Source: UBA10427 sp003500135 (lineage in GTDB: Bacteria; Bacteroidota; Bacteroidia; Cytophagales; Cyclobacteriaceae). From it: a stretch of 19,811 nt of DNA. Positions 1-6,569 of this stretch are shown piece by piece (position 1 is the stretch's first letter; every line of letters starts with the position of its first letter). The notes beneath the pieces are model-generated. The model ran no database searches and was not told the DNA's origin. It saw only the letters and a program-made list of their open reading frames with translations. Position numbers and translations under genes: made by a program. The DNA is taken from the NCBI GenBank assembly GCA_963966275.1, contig CAWZYQ010000065.1:1-19811 (forward strand), given 5' to 3'.

Positions 1-53
1 TAGGACGCCAGGTTTTCATCCTGGTAGCAGGGGTTCGAATCCCCTACGGACTG
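1..53 (+). tRNA. tRNA-Glu (anticodon UUC), 3' part only
   Basis: The window opens inside a tRNA gene. The anticodon stem CCAGG/CCTGG encloses the 7-base loop TTTTCAT, which places TTC at positions 34-36, so the tRNA reads Glu codons. The T arm is AGGGG-TTCGAAT-CCCCT, followed by the acceptor strand ACGGACT and discriminator G at 53. CCA is not encoded, because CTT follows. The 5' acceptor strand and most of the D arm lie before the window. A terminator follows directly. Confidence 0.93.
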
Positions 54-56
54 CTT

Positions 57-87
57 AAAGGGAATGCATCTTCGCATTCCTTTTTTT
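57..87 (+). terminator. Rho-independent terminator after tRNA-Glu
   Basis: The perfect 7-bp stem GGAATGC (61-67) / GCATTCC (74-80) closes a 6-base loop, ATCTTC, and is followed by seven T (81-87). The A's at 57-59 can pair with part of the T run. This gives a canonical intrinsic terminator four bases after the tRNA ends. Confidence 0.9.
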
Positions 88-101
88 GTATCCCTCATTT
101 T

Positions 102-224
102 CCGCTGATTTAACAAAAACTTCACAGATATTTACTTCGACACTCCTTTTGAACGCTGCTTTTCAGGCCCTATGAACGCCCCGCTGATTTAATTCGATTT
201 TCATTATATTGCCGCTAATTGAAC
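102..224 (+). repeat. Three short direct repeats, CCGCTgATTtAA
   Basis: A 12-13-base word occurs three times between the tRNA terminator and the amidohydrolase: CCGCTGATTTAAC (102-114), CCGCTGATTTAAT (181-193) and CCGCTAATTGAAC (212-224). The last copy ends 7 bases before the start codon. They could be regulator sites or chance repeats; nothing else is recognisable in 88-231. Confidence 0.4.
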
Positions 225-231
225 AATAAGC

Positions 232-1935
232 ATGACAATGAAAATCCTTACACCTTATTTATTAATCCTGATCACTTTATTTTTTGCAGGGGCATGCCAG
301 CAAAAAGAAGCGGCGGATCTGGTTTTGTGGAATGCCACAGTTTATACAGTAAATGATGATCTGCCTGCCGCGCAGGCAGTGGCCGTAAAATCCGGTAATA
401 TTGTAGCCGTGGGTAGCAATGAAGAAGTGAGAGAGCTGACCGGTCAAAACACAAGGGAAATTGACCTTGATGGCAAAACAGTGGTCCCCGGATTAATCGA
501 AGCGCACGGGCACTTCATGGGAATGGGCGAAAGCATGCTCAACATCAATTTGCTTCAGGCAAAAAGTTATGAAGAGCTGGTCGATGCTGTTGAAAAAGCG
601 GTGGCGAAAGCTGAACCAGGTGAATGGATACTTGGCCGTGGCTGGCACCAGGATAAATGGGACTCCATTAGTGGAGTGGTTGCCAGGGGGTTTCCCACAC
701 ATGAACTTTTAAGTGAGGTGTCTCCGGAAAACCCGGTATTTCTGAAACATGCCAGTGGACATGCTTCATTGGTCAATCAATACGCCATGGAAATGGCCGG
801 AATTGAAAAAAACACTCCTTCTCCCGATGGAGGTGAAATTATAAAAGACGAGCAAAATAACCCGACGGGCATATTAAACGAAACGGCAAGTAACCTGGTG
901 GCGAGATTGATCCCGGTTGAATCGAAAGAGCGTGCACAAAAAGCGTTTAAACTTGCAGTAAAAAACACACTGGCACACGGGATCACTAGTTTCCATGATG
1001 CAGGTGAAGACGCCAGAACATTAGAGCTGTACAAAGAAATGGCGGAAAATGGACAAATGGGAGTACGGCTATATGTGATGCTCTCGGGTAGTGAAAGCGG
1101 GCTGTTGGAAGACTATTACATGAAAGGGCCCGAAGTGGATTTATATGATAGTGTGCTTACCATACGATCCATAAAGTTATATGCCGATGGTGCGCTGGGC
1201 TCACGAGGTGCATGGCTGATCGAGCCCTACAACGACGCGCCCAAAGAAACCGGACATACCATTATGTCAACGGAATACATCGAAAATGTAGCGGTTGATG
1301 GCTTGCAAAATGGTTTTCAGGTTTGCACGCACGCCATAGGTGATCGTGCGAACCGGGAAGTGTTGAATTCCTATGCGAATGCATTTGAAAAAGTGCCGGA
1401 GTCGGCGGTCAATCATAGATTCCGAATTGAACATGCCCAGCATCTGCACCCGGAAGATATTTCAAGGTTTGCCGAATTGAATGTGATTCCCTCCATGCAG
1501 GGTATCCACATGTCATCCGACCGGCCATGGGCCATAGATCGCTTGGGCAAAAAACGCATTGAAGAAGGGGCTTACATGTGGCAGGCGCTTATACAGTCGG
1601 GGGTAAAAGTGATCAACGGCACCGACGTACCGGTAGAGCCGATTGATCCTATGGCGTGTTTCTATGCTTTAGTTACCCGTAAAACCCTGGAAGGCACTCC
1701 GGAGGGTGGATATGAACCCGCTCAAAAGATGACCCGGGATCAGGCATTGAAAAGTTATACGCTATGGGCTGCGTATGGCGCTTTTGAAGAGGACTGGAAA
1801 GGGTCGATCGAGGTGGGCAAAGTAGCCGACCTGGCGGTTTTTGATAAAGACTTCATGAAAGTACCTGAAGAAGAGATTCTCGATGCTAAAGCGGTAATGA
1901 CCATTTCGGATGGCAGGATTGTATACGAAAGATAA
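232..1935 (+). CDS. Lipoprotein metal-dependent amidohydrolase (amidohydrolase 3 / YtcJ-like family)
   Basis: The protein has 567 residues. The N-terminus is a lipoprotein signal: a hydrophobic stretch at about 8-19, then the lipobox AGAC with the lipidated Cys at 22, so the enzyme is probably anchored in the envelope. The metal-dependent hydrolase fold is shown by VVPGLIEAHGHF (His92 and His94 as metal ligands), the family segment GRGWHQDKW (about 135-143), the IKLYADGALGSRGAW stretch carrying the Lys/Asp region, then CTHAIGDRAN, RIEHAQH and GTDVPVEP, which supply later His/Asp ligands. The C-terminus carries the usual composite-domain signature, GKVADLAVFDKD. Length fits the YtcJ-like family. 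The substrate cannot be predicted; relatives hydrolyse amide or formamide bonds or cyclic amidines. An in-frame ATG at 238 is a possible alternative start. It is apparently monocistronic, with a terminator 15 bases downstream. Confidence 0.9.
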   Translation: MTMKILTPYLLILITLFFAGACQQKEAADLVLWNATVYTVNDDLPAAQAVAVKSGNIVAVGSNEEVRELTGQNTREIDLDGKTVVPGLIEAHGHFMGMGESMLNINLLQAKSYEELVDAVEKAVAKAEPGEWILGRGWHQDKWDSISGVVARGFPTHELLSEVSPENPVFLKHASGHASLVNQYAMEMAGIEKNTPSPDGGEIIKDEQNNPTGILNETASNLVARLIPVESKERAQKAFKLAVKNTLAHGITSFHDAGEDARTLELYKEMAENGQMGVRLYVMLSGSESGLLEDYYMKGPEVDLYDSVLTIRSIKLYADGALGSRGAWLIEPYNDAPKETGHTIMSTEYIENVAVDGLQNGFQVCTHAIGDRANREVLNSYANAFEKVPESAVNHRFRIEHAQHLHPEDISRFAELNVIPSMQGIHMSSDRPWAIDRLGKKRIEEGAYMWQALIQSGVKVINGTDVPVEPIDPMACFYALVTRKTLEGTPEGGYEPAQKMTRDQALKSYTLWAAYGAFEEDWKGSIEVGKVADLAVFDKDFMKVPEEEILDAKAVMTISDGRIVYER

Positions 1936-1949
1936 AATTGATTAGTAAG

Positions 1950-1996
1950 TGCGATAATGACATTAATGTAAATAATAATCATTATCGCATTTTTTT
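1950..1996 (+). terminator. Rho-independent terminator after the amidohydrolase gene
   Basis: The 11-bp perfect stem TGCGATAATGA (1950-1960) / TCATTATCGCA (1979-1989) has an 18-base loop and is followed by seven T (1990-1996). There is no matching T run on the other strand, so it serves the plus-strand gene rather than the convergent acyltransferase. Confidence 0.85.
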
Positions 1997-2053
1997 ACCC
2001 CTCATCGTATGGTGTCATAGATACATTTGAATATTATCTATTTTCCGGTCAAT

Positions 2054-3220
2054 TCAACCTGATTGTTGCGCTGCTATACTTTTATATGCGGTATTAACAG
2101 CTTTCACTCCAAATAGTGGCTGCAGCCATTTTACTCTTCGGATGACAAATTCATACAGCGCCCAGGACCCCAGAAATGTACCAATGACCAGAATGAGCGC
2201 CTTGGGCCAGAACCCCCAGTTCAGATCAAAGATCCAGTACCCGATTATGATCGTGATGGACTGGTGTAAAATGTAAAAAGGGTAGACTGCCCGGTTGGCA
2301 TAGGCCAGGGTTGGTGAAGGTCGGTTGAGCCATATTGAAGCATAGCCGAAAATGGTCAGTATCCAGGCCCATAGATTGACCGTTTTCAATGCGGCTTCAA
2401 TAAAATGAATGGTTATGGAATCCACGAAGAAAAGCCAGATTACCAATAAGCCGCAAAAAGCAGCGATTCCCAAACCCAAAGTTTTCTTTCTTATTTGAAC
2501 TACGGCATCCCAAAAGGTTTTTCTGATGGATATCAACACAAAACCATAAAAAAACAATGTCATGCTACTGACGAAATTAAACCAGTCCCAAACCAGGTTG
2601 TGTGTGACTTCAAAAAAAGGTTCCATCAGGGATTCATACAAGAATAATGGGATGACCAAAATGAACAGGTTAAAGGGATTATGTTCCAGCCATTTACGCA
2701 GCCAGGTCAGGATACCTGCATCAGGGCGCTTGCGTAAGAAGCCGAATACGGGTGACAGAATAAGGGAAAACACCAATAAGTAGGGCAAAAACCATAAATG
2801 GTGCCAGGTGAAATTGCCTTCCGGGTATACTCCGTTGTCAAAAATATGCCAGGGCCAAAACTCGAGATAGCCGCCGGCAAACTGACCATTGACGATCCTC
2901 TCGATATACACCTGTGGTGGGACTATAAACAGTATGCCAAATAGAAGTGGAATGCCTAACCTGGCATTTCGCTCCTTTATAAACTCTTTGATGCTACGCG
3001 AAGACAAAGCGAAAGCCGTTCCCATACCACTGATCACGAATAAAATGGGCAGTCGCCACTGGTTGACGAAAAGCATGGGCCAGCGCAACCAGTCATATAG
3101 TTCATTGTTTTTGATGTGCCACCCCCAGGGTACAAAAAACATTCCCACATGATAGAGGATCAACAGTCCGAAAACAATTACCCTTAACCAATCCAGATCA
3201 TATCGTCGTATGTTAGCCAT
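2054..3220 (-). CDS. Membrane acyltransferase, acyltransferase 3 family
   Basis: This 388-residue integral membrane protein has about ten hydrophobic segments. The N-terminal RRYDLDWLRVIVFGLLILYH is typical of the acyltransferase-3 family (OafA/MdoC-like): an Asp-x-Leu-Arg entry into TM1 and a conserved His, here His24, likely involved in acyl transfer. The family feature QWRLPILFVISG follows at about 54-65, then WHHLWFLPYLL at about 139-149. Such enzymes transfer acyl groups from cytoplasmic donors to sugars, lipids or peptides at the envelope; the acceptor is not predictable here. The gene lies 121 bp downstream of a LytTR regulator on the same strand. A good Bacteroidota-type promoter and 20-bp repeats lie in that gap, so it probably has its own regulated promoter. 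Confidence 0.88.
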   Translation of the reverse strand: MANIRRYDLDWLRVIVFGLLILYHVGMFFVPWGWHIKNNELYDWLRWPMLFVNQWRLPILFVISGMGTAFALSSRSIKEFIKERNARLGIPLLFGILFIVPPQVYIERIVNGQFAGGYLEFWPWHIFDNGVYPEGNFTWHHLWFLPYLLVFSLILSPVFGFLRKRPDAGILTWLRKWLEHNPFNLFILVIPLFLYESLMEPFFEVTHNLVWDWFNFVSSMTLFFYGFVLISIRKTFWDAVVQIRKKTLGLGIAAFCGLLVIWLFFVDSITIHFIEAALKTVNLWAWILTIFGYASIWLNRPSPTLAYANRAVYPFYILHQSITIIIGYWIFDLNWGFWPKALILVIGTFLGSWALYEFVIRRVKWLQPLFGVKAVNTAYKSIAAQQSG

Positions 3221-3233
3221 AACTTTTTTTAAT

Positions 3234-3266
3234 CAAACCTAAATAAAATGCCTGTCGTACGCCAAT
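3234..3266 (-). promoter_or_regulatory. Candidate Bacteroidota-type promoter for the acyltransferase gene
   Basis: On the minus strand TAGGTTTG (plus 3234-3241) matches the Bacteroidota -7 consensus TAnnTTTG exactly. A TTG (plus 3263-3265) lies 21 bases upstream, close to the expected -33 spacing. The leader to the ATG is A-rich with no Shine-Dalgarno, as is common in the phylum. The weakest of the 20-bp repeats overlaps the -33 position. Confidence 0.5.
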
Positions 3267-3340
3267 ACTATGTTTTGATCGACAAACTTCAGGGATGAAC
3301 GACAAAGAAATGTGTTCATTGTCAAAGCGCTGTGATGAAC
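3261..3340 (-). repeat. Array of 20-bp imperfect tandem repeats upstream of the acyltransferase promoter
   Basis: On the plus strand, three consecutive 20-base units align without gaps: GACAAACTTCAGGGATGAAC (3281-3300), GACAAAGAAATGTGTTCATT (3301-3320) and GTCAAAGCGCTGTGATGAAC (3321-3340). A weaker fourth unit, GCCAATACTATGTTTTGATC, precedes them (3261-3280). Each begins G-N-CAAA or similar and ends in the 7-base word GATGAAC or a variant. The 20-bp period is about two helical turns, which suits cooperative protein binding on one DNA face. The array ends one base before the LytTR stop codon, and read on the gene strand it lies just upstream of the promoter. LytTR proteins bind direct repeats with a GTT-N-[A/G] core, so GTTCATC on this strand could be the target (inference). 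Confidence 0.6.
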
Positions 3341-3341
3341 A

Positions 3342-4187
3342 TCAGGCTTCAGAAAGCGCTTCGTTGAATGATTTCAGATGCTTTCTTGAAACCGGCACCG
3401 AAAAATCGATATGGTCCACCATTAATTGATAGCCCTGGGCATTCCCTTTGACTTCGTTTATATAAGCTGTATTGATCAGAAAGGCCCTGTGCGTTTTAAG
3501 GATGTATTCATAGTCCTTTAACTGATCATACAAACCTTGGAGCGTCAATCGTTTTAAGGACTTCTGCATTACACCTGCCTCAGAAGTGTAGATTTCCACA
3601 TAATTACCAGCGGCACATGCACAGATCAGCTCTTTTGGATTGATTTCAAAATTTTCCGATTGCACCTGGGTCTTAATCTCAATAATCTGATCTGAATTCA
3701 ACGGTTTTGATCTAATGTTTAATCGCTTTGATCTTTGGAAGTTCCTGCTTTTTAAAATTTTAACATTGGTGATCAAAACCAATAGCAATATGATGGATCC
3801 TGCCAGGTAGGCGTGCCATATTTCTTCCCAAAATATAGGCCATGTGTGGTTGGAGGGGCTGTCATAAATGAGTGGCCTGATCGCCCATTCGCCAATACCA
3901 ATAAATAGCAACAGGAAAAATACGGCAATAATCTCTTTATAGACCTGCCAGTCCTCATCTCTGACCAACTGTCCAACTACTAAAAAATAAAGAAAATAAA
4001 TCATTGCGGCTACTCCGACATGGAAAAGGCAAATTATGGGATAGGAGTAGAGATGTTCCTCCGGAGTGCGTTCAAACGGAATGATCAAATATTCAAAGAG
4101 AAAACCAATGACCAGTATAAGAGTGGTTATTCGAAGTAGTTCGTTGCCCTTATGAAAAAACGGGTATGGTTCTCTTAGTGCATTCAT
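3342..4187 (-). CDS. Membrane-anchored LytTR-family transcriptional regulator
   Basis: The protein has 281 residues. The N-terminal half has four predicted membrane segments (about 19-37, 47-71, 86-105 and 125-143), then a basic linker (KSRNFQRSKRLNIRSK). The C-terminal LytTR DNA-binding domain spans about 178-278 and has the typical signatures ELICACAAGNYVEIY, LKTHRAFLINTAYI and VSRKHLKSF. There is no receiver domain and no histidine kinase, so this is a one-component membrane-bound regulator that probably senses a membrane or envelope signal directly. It lies upstream of the acyltransferase on the same strand, with the repeat array between them, so the acyltransferase is its most likely target. 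The ATG at 4187 gives a sensible N-terminus. Confidence 0.88.
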   Translation of the reverse strand: MNALREPYPFFHKGNELLRITTLILVIGFLFEYLIIPFERTPEEHLYSYPIICLFHVGVAAMIYFLYFLVVGQLVRDEDWQVYKEIIAVFFLLLFIGIGEWAIRPLIYDSPSNHTWPIFWEEIWHAYLAGSIILLLVLITNVKILKSRNFQRSKRLNIRSKPLNSDQIIEIKTQVQSENFEINPKELICACAAGNYVEIYTSEAGVMQKSLKRLTLQGLYDQLKDYEYILKTHRAFLINTAYINEVKGNAQGYQLMVDHIDFSVPVSRKHLKSFNEALSEA

Positions 4188-4244
4188 GCGTTAAAAGTAA
4201 GAAAAAGATTTTGGTCATTCGAAGAAGATTTTATTGAATACAGC

Positions 4245-4275
4245 TTGTATGTCTGCGGCAAAATTCTACAATTTG
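4245..4275 (+). promoter_or_regulatory. Candidate promoter for the chimeric gene
   Basis: TTG (4245-4247) is followed after 19 bases by TACAATTTG (4267-4275), close to the Bacteroidota -33/-7 pattern except for one extra base inside the -7 box. It ends 19 bases before the ATG at 4295. If real, the fused gene still has an upstream promoter, probably inherited from the regulator half. Confidence 0.35.
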
Positions 4276-4294
4276 GGAGTGAGAACACCCAGCC

Positions 4295-5092
4295 ATGCAA
4301 AACATATTTGAATTAGCGATTAAAACACCTCAGTTTAAGCGATTAATGGTGTCGGATGTGCTTTTTACGGAATACAAGTGCATGGAGGAGCATCCTATAT
4401 TTAAAATCTGGTCTCATTTAAACTGCTTCATATTTGTCATTAGTGGCAAAAAGGGATTCATCACGATTCATGATCGCTATGAAGTGCATGCCAACGAAGC
4501 GGTTTTCCTAAAAAAGGTGGGCAATATCGTGCATAAATTCTTTGATACCGACTTTTGCGCCCTGATGATATTCCTCCCCGATGATTACATTCGCTGTGTA
4601 GTACAGGAAAACAAAATAAATAGCATCTTTTGGAATGTCGTTCTCACCGTAGCGCTTCCCCTCATCATGTCGGTTTATACGGGAATTGCCGAAAAAGCAT
4701 ATGAAACGGCATTGCAATCAGTTCGGAGAAAGAATAAGGATGAGGCCCTTCTCAAAACTTCATCCGGCGAATTATTTAATCATATTGAGCTGTGTCGTAT
4801 ACTTCAGCAGGACATGGTTCGCCTGACCAATAATTTTGATTTCACACCCGAAAATGAATTGGGCAATGCCATGCTGGTTCGCAAAACACTATTGGCGTCA
4901 GCCTGTAAAAAAACTGTGGAAAAAGCCATGGAACTGATGGGAGGTCAAAGTTATTTCAGGAATCGCGGCATCGAAAAACTATTCCGGGATGTACAGGCCT
5001 GTCACTTTCACCCATTGCCCGATAAGCAACAATACCTTTTTACGGGTGACTTTATTTTAAACCAGAAAAAGCATCGCAAAAGGCTGACTTGA
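4295..5092 (+). CDS. Chimera: AraC-family N-terminal sensor domain fused to an acyl-CoA dehydrogenase C-terminal domain
   Basis: The open reading frame has 265 residues and two unrelated halves. Residues 1 to about 106 match the cupin-like sensor region of ExsA-type AraC regulators: FIFVISGKKGFITIHDRYEV, then EAVFLKKVGNIVHKFFDTDF and ALMIFLPDDYIRCVVQE. From about 112 on, FWNVVLTVALPLIMSVYTGI begins the C-terminal alpha-helical domain of an acyl-CoA dehydrogenase, ending with the diagnostic AMELMGGQSYFRNRGIEKLF and RDVQACHFHPLPD. The AraC helix-turn-helix domain is missing, as are the N-terminal and middle FAD/substrate domains of the dehydrogenase, so neither parental activity is expected. 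The junction is near 4607-4631, in A-rich DNA, and is in frame. A terminator overlaps the stop. The simplest reading is a deletion fusing two genes, giving a relic or new product. Both domain assignments rest on motif recognition. Confidence 0.75.
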   Translation: MQNIFELAIKTPQFKRLMVSDVLFTEYKCMEEHPIFKIWSHLNCFIFVISGKKGFITIHDRYEVHANEAVFLKKVGNIVHKFFDTDFCALMIFLPDDYIRCVVQENKINSIFWNVVLTVALPLIMSVYTGIAEKAYETALQSVRRKNKDEALLKTSSGELFNHIELCRILQQDMVRLTNNFDFTPENELGNAMLVRKTLLASACKKTVEKAMELMGGQSYFRNRGIEKLFRDVQACHFHPLPDKQQYLFTGDFILNQKKHRKRLT

Positions 5093-5106
5093 TAAGTCGG
5101 CTTTTT
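5078..5106 (+). terminator. Rho-independent terminator overlapping the chimera's stop codon
   Basis: The stem GCTGACT (5083-5089) / AGTCGGC (5095-5101), with one G-U pair, has a 5-base loop and is followed by five T (5102-5106). AAAAG at 5078-5082 can extend the stem against the T run. The TGA stop (5090-5092) lies in the loop. Confidence 0.8.
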
Positions 5107-5190
5107 GTATTTAAAATCCGAAGGTATTCTTTCAAAGTTCAGTATATTCGACACGGCAAGACAATTGTAAAATAAAAAGACTGAAGGTCA

Positions 5191-5919
5191 ATGTCGAAAC
5201 TGCTGGAAAGATATCTGAATTTTGGTTTCTTACGGGGATTATGTGTCGCATTACTTCTTCCCGCTTTTTCAATGGCACAATTCCCGGAAGATGAAGTTTT
5301 AGGCGAAGGCAAGTTTGTTGAGGGCACGCTTGCTTTTGCAGCTGGTTTTCCTGTTGAGGAGTTCGCGGAAAGCATTGACAATGATTTTGGCATAGGACTC
5401 AATTTCAATGTGCTTTACAACCCGAATAGGGCAAATGATTTTTTTCAATTTGGCATAGACTTCAATTATCTGCATTTCGAACAGGGTAAGGTCAGGATAG
5501 GCGATGATCGGTTAAAGGCAACCAACTCGGCATTTCTTCTTCATGCACTTGGAAGGTTAAGGGTGCAAACCGATAAAATCGTTAAGCCTTATGCCGATTT
5601 TTTCATTGGCGCCAAAATCATGGCAACGCGTACCAAAATTGATCAGGACTTTTTCTCAACTGTTCTGGGCGCTGAGGAAATTATCCTGGACAATGAAAGC
5701 CGGGCTGCTTTCAGTTATGGTATCGGTGGCGGACTGACCTTCGATTTGAGAAAAGTTAGGCTCGATATACGAATCTCCTATTTACCCGGAGGTAAAATGG
5801 AATATATCGATCCAAAATCGATTACCGATGATGGCAATGGTAATTTTACCTTTGATTATCTGGAATTGGGAAGTACCGCCATGATACTTTCTCAAATCGG
5901 ATTTGGATTTGAGTTCTAA
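5191..5919 (+). CDS. Outer-membrane beta-barrel family protein (function unknown)
   Basis: The protein has 242 residues. A signal peptide with a hydrophobic core (about 14-26) ends in AFSMA-Q, a good signal peptidase I site. The rest is a series of amphipathic strands with alternating residues, with strand-like segments such as IGLNFNVLYN, FQFGIDFNYLHF, FSYGIGGGLTF and VRLDIRISYL. The last segment, ILSQIGFGFEF, ends in an aromatic residue, as outer-membrane barrels do. Its length fits a small eight-stranded porin-like barrel. No enzymatic motif is visible, and the role (pore, adhesin or structural) cannot be stated. It is flanked by a terminator upstream and a convergent pseudogene 6 bp downstream, so it is probably expressed alone. 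Confidence 0.72.
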   Translation: MSKLLERYLNFGFLRGLCVALLLPAFSMAQFPEDEVLGEGKFVEGTLAFAAGFPVEEFAESIDNDFGIGLNFNVLYNPNRANDFFQFGIDFNYLHFEQGKVRIGDDRLKATNSAFLLHALGRLRVQTDKIVKPYADFFIGAKIMATRTKIDQDFFSTVLGAEEIILDNESRAAFSYGIGGGLTFDLRKVRLDIRISYLPGGKMEYIDPKSITDDGNGNFTFDYLELGSTAMILSQIGFGFEF

Positions 5920-6125
5920 CTGTTTTTACTCAAGGCGCCCTAAATTTTCCAAACTCATCCACGACTCCCGGAACTCCGTTGGCTTTTTGTCATTGAGCAG
6001 CTTCAATGACCCGGCTTTTTGGATCAATTCTGCAAAATAATCCTCTCTTTTATCATATTGTTTTTGATCAGTAAAGGTAGTGATGAGCAAAAGATCAAAT
6101 TCAGATTTTTCGTCTGCTGGTAACA

Positions 6126-6130
6126 TTAAA
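6126..6130. repeat. Target-site duplication, left copy (TTAAA)
   Basis: TTAAA here is repeated exactly at 6306-6310, immediately flanking the element at 6131-6305. Deleting one copy plus the element rebuilds a continuous coding sequence, which supports a true target duplication. Confidence 0.75.
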
Positions 6131-6305
6131 CCTGGATCATGCATTAGCATTCTATTCCAAGTCCAAAATGCTTCAACCTCAAGCATTTATGAACATTTTG
6201 GTACTCACCGTGATGGTTAACCACGCCTCCGTGCCAAAATAACCCTAAACACTTGATCTTATTGCATTTTGGGCTTTCATGACAAATCCTAATGCATGAT
6301 ACAGG
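6131..6305. mobile_element. MITE-like foldback element, 175 bp, no coding capacity
   Basis: The element starts CCTGGATCATGCATTAG and ends CTAATGCATGATACAGG. These termini are inverted repeats that continue imperfectly for about 41 bp on each side (6131-6171 and 6264-6305), including the shared inner word CCAAAATGC. Weaker pairing continues inward (for example CATTTTGG near 6194 with CCAAAATA near 6235) to the perfect palindrome TGGTTAACCA (6214-6223), whose centre is the exact midpoint of the element. The whole element can therefore form one long imperfect hairpin. It is flanked by 5-bp duplications and contains no ORF of note. It must have been moved by a transposase encoded elsewhere; its IS family is not identified. 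Insertion adds 180 bp in total, a multiple of three, but introduces stop codons. Confidence 0.82.
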
Positions 6306-6310
6306 TTAAA
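6306..6310. repeat. Target-site duplication, right copy (TTAAA)
   Basis: This is the exact partner of 6126-6130 on the other side of the 175-bp element. Confidence 0.75.
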
Positions 6311-6569
6311 AACTGATAGGAATCTAGTACCCTTTTTCAACGGCCATTTCCCGCAAAACCTTCCAGTTATGCTCAAAATAGTATAGGGCCTCCGCCTTAT
6401 TGCCATTTTTTATTTTCACCATTTCTATGGTACTTATTTTATTGTTGCTTTGACCCAGGGTAACAGTACTTGCCAGGAGAATAAGTATAGCAGTTAGAAA
6501 ATGTTTTGACTTCATTTTTTCTCATTTTAACGAATGAACCCATGCATTTTATTGGATGAAAAAAATAAA

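Larger units (their letters stand above)
5926..6515 (-). pseudogene. Broken gene for a small exported ABM/NIPSNAP-like protein
   Basis: Two minus-strand fragments belong to one gene. The 5' part (6515-6324) encodes a signal peptide ending VTLGQ, then EMVKIKNGNKAEALYYFEHN and WKVLREMAVEKGY, after which TAG stops it. The 3' part (about 6126-5926) encodes MLPADEKSEFDLLLITTF through ENLGRLE. Two lesions separate them. A missing base after EKGY causes a frameshift: adding one base turns TAC-TAGAT into TAC-NTA-GAT and restores D-S-Y-Q-F-L. The 175-bp element at 6131-6305 is inserted next. Removing the element and one TTAAA duplicate gives DSYQFL-MLPADEKSEFD in one frame and a protein of about 136 residues, like exported dimeric alpha/beta-barrel proteins of Bacteroidota. 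The family assignment is by motif recall. Confidence 0.8.

Noticed and set aside
1..87. tRNA-Glu as an attachment site for an integrated island
   Set aside because: No second copy of the tRNA 3' end, no integrase gene and no other island marker were seen in the window.
6187..6323. Treating the two fragments 5926-6186 and 6324-6515 as separate small genes
   Set aside because: The downstream frame's first 18 or so codons lie inside the mobile element, and the two halves join into one family-like protein when the element is removed.
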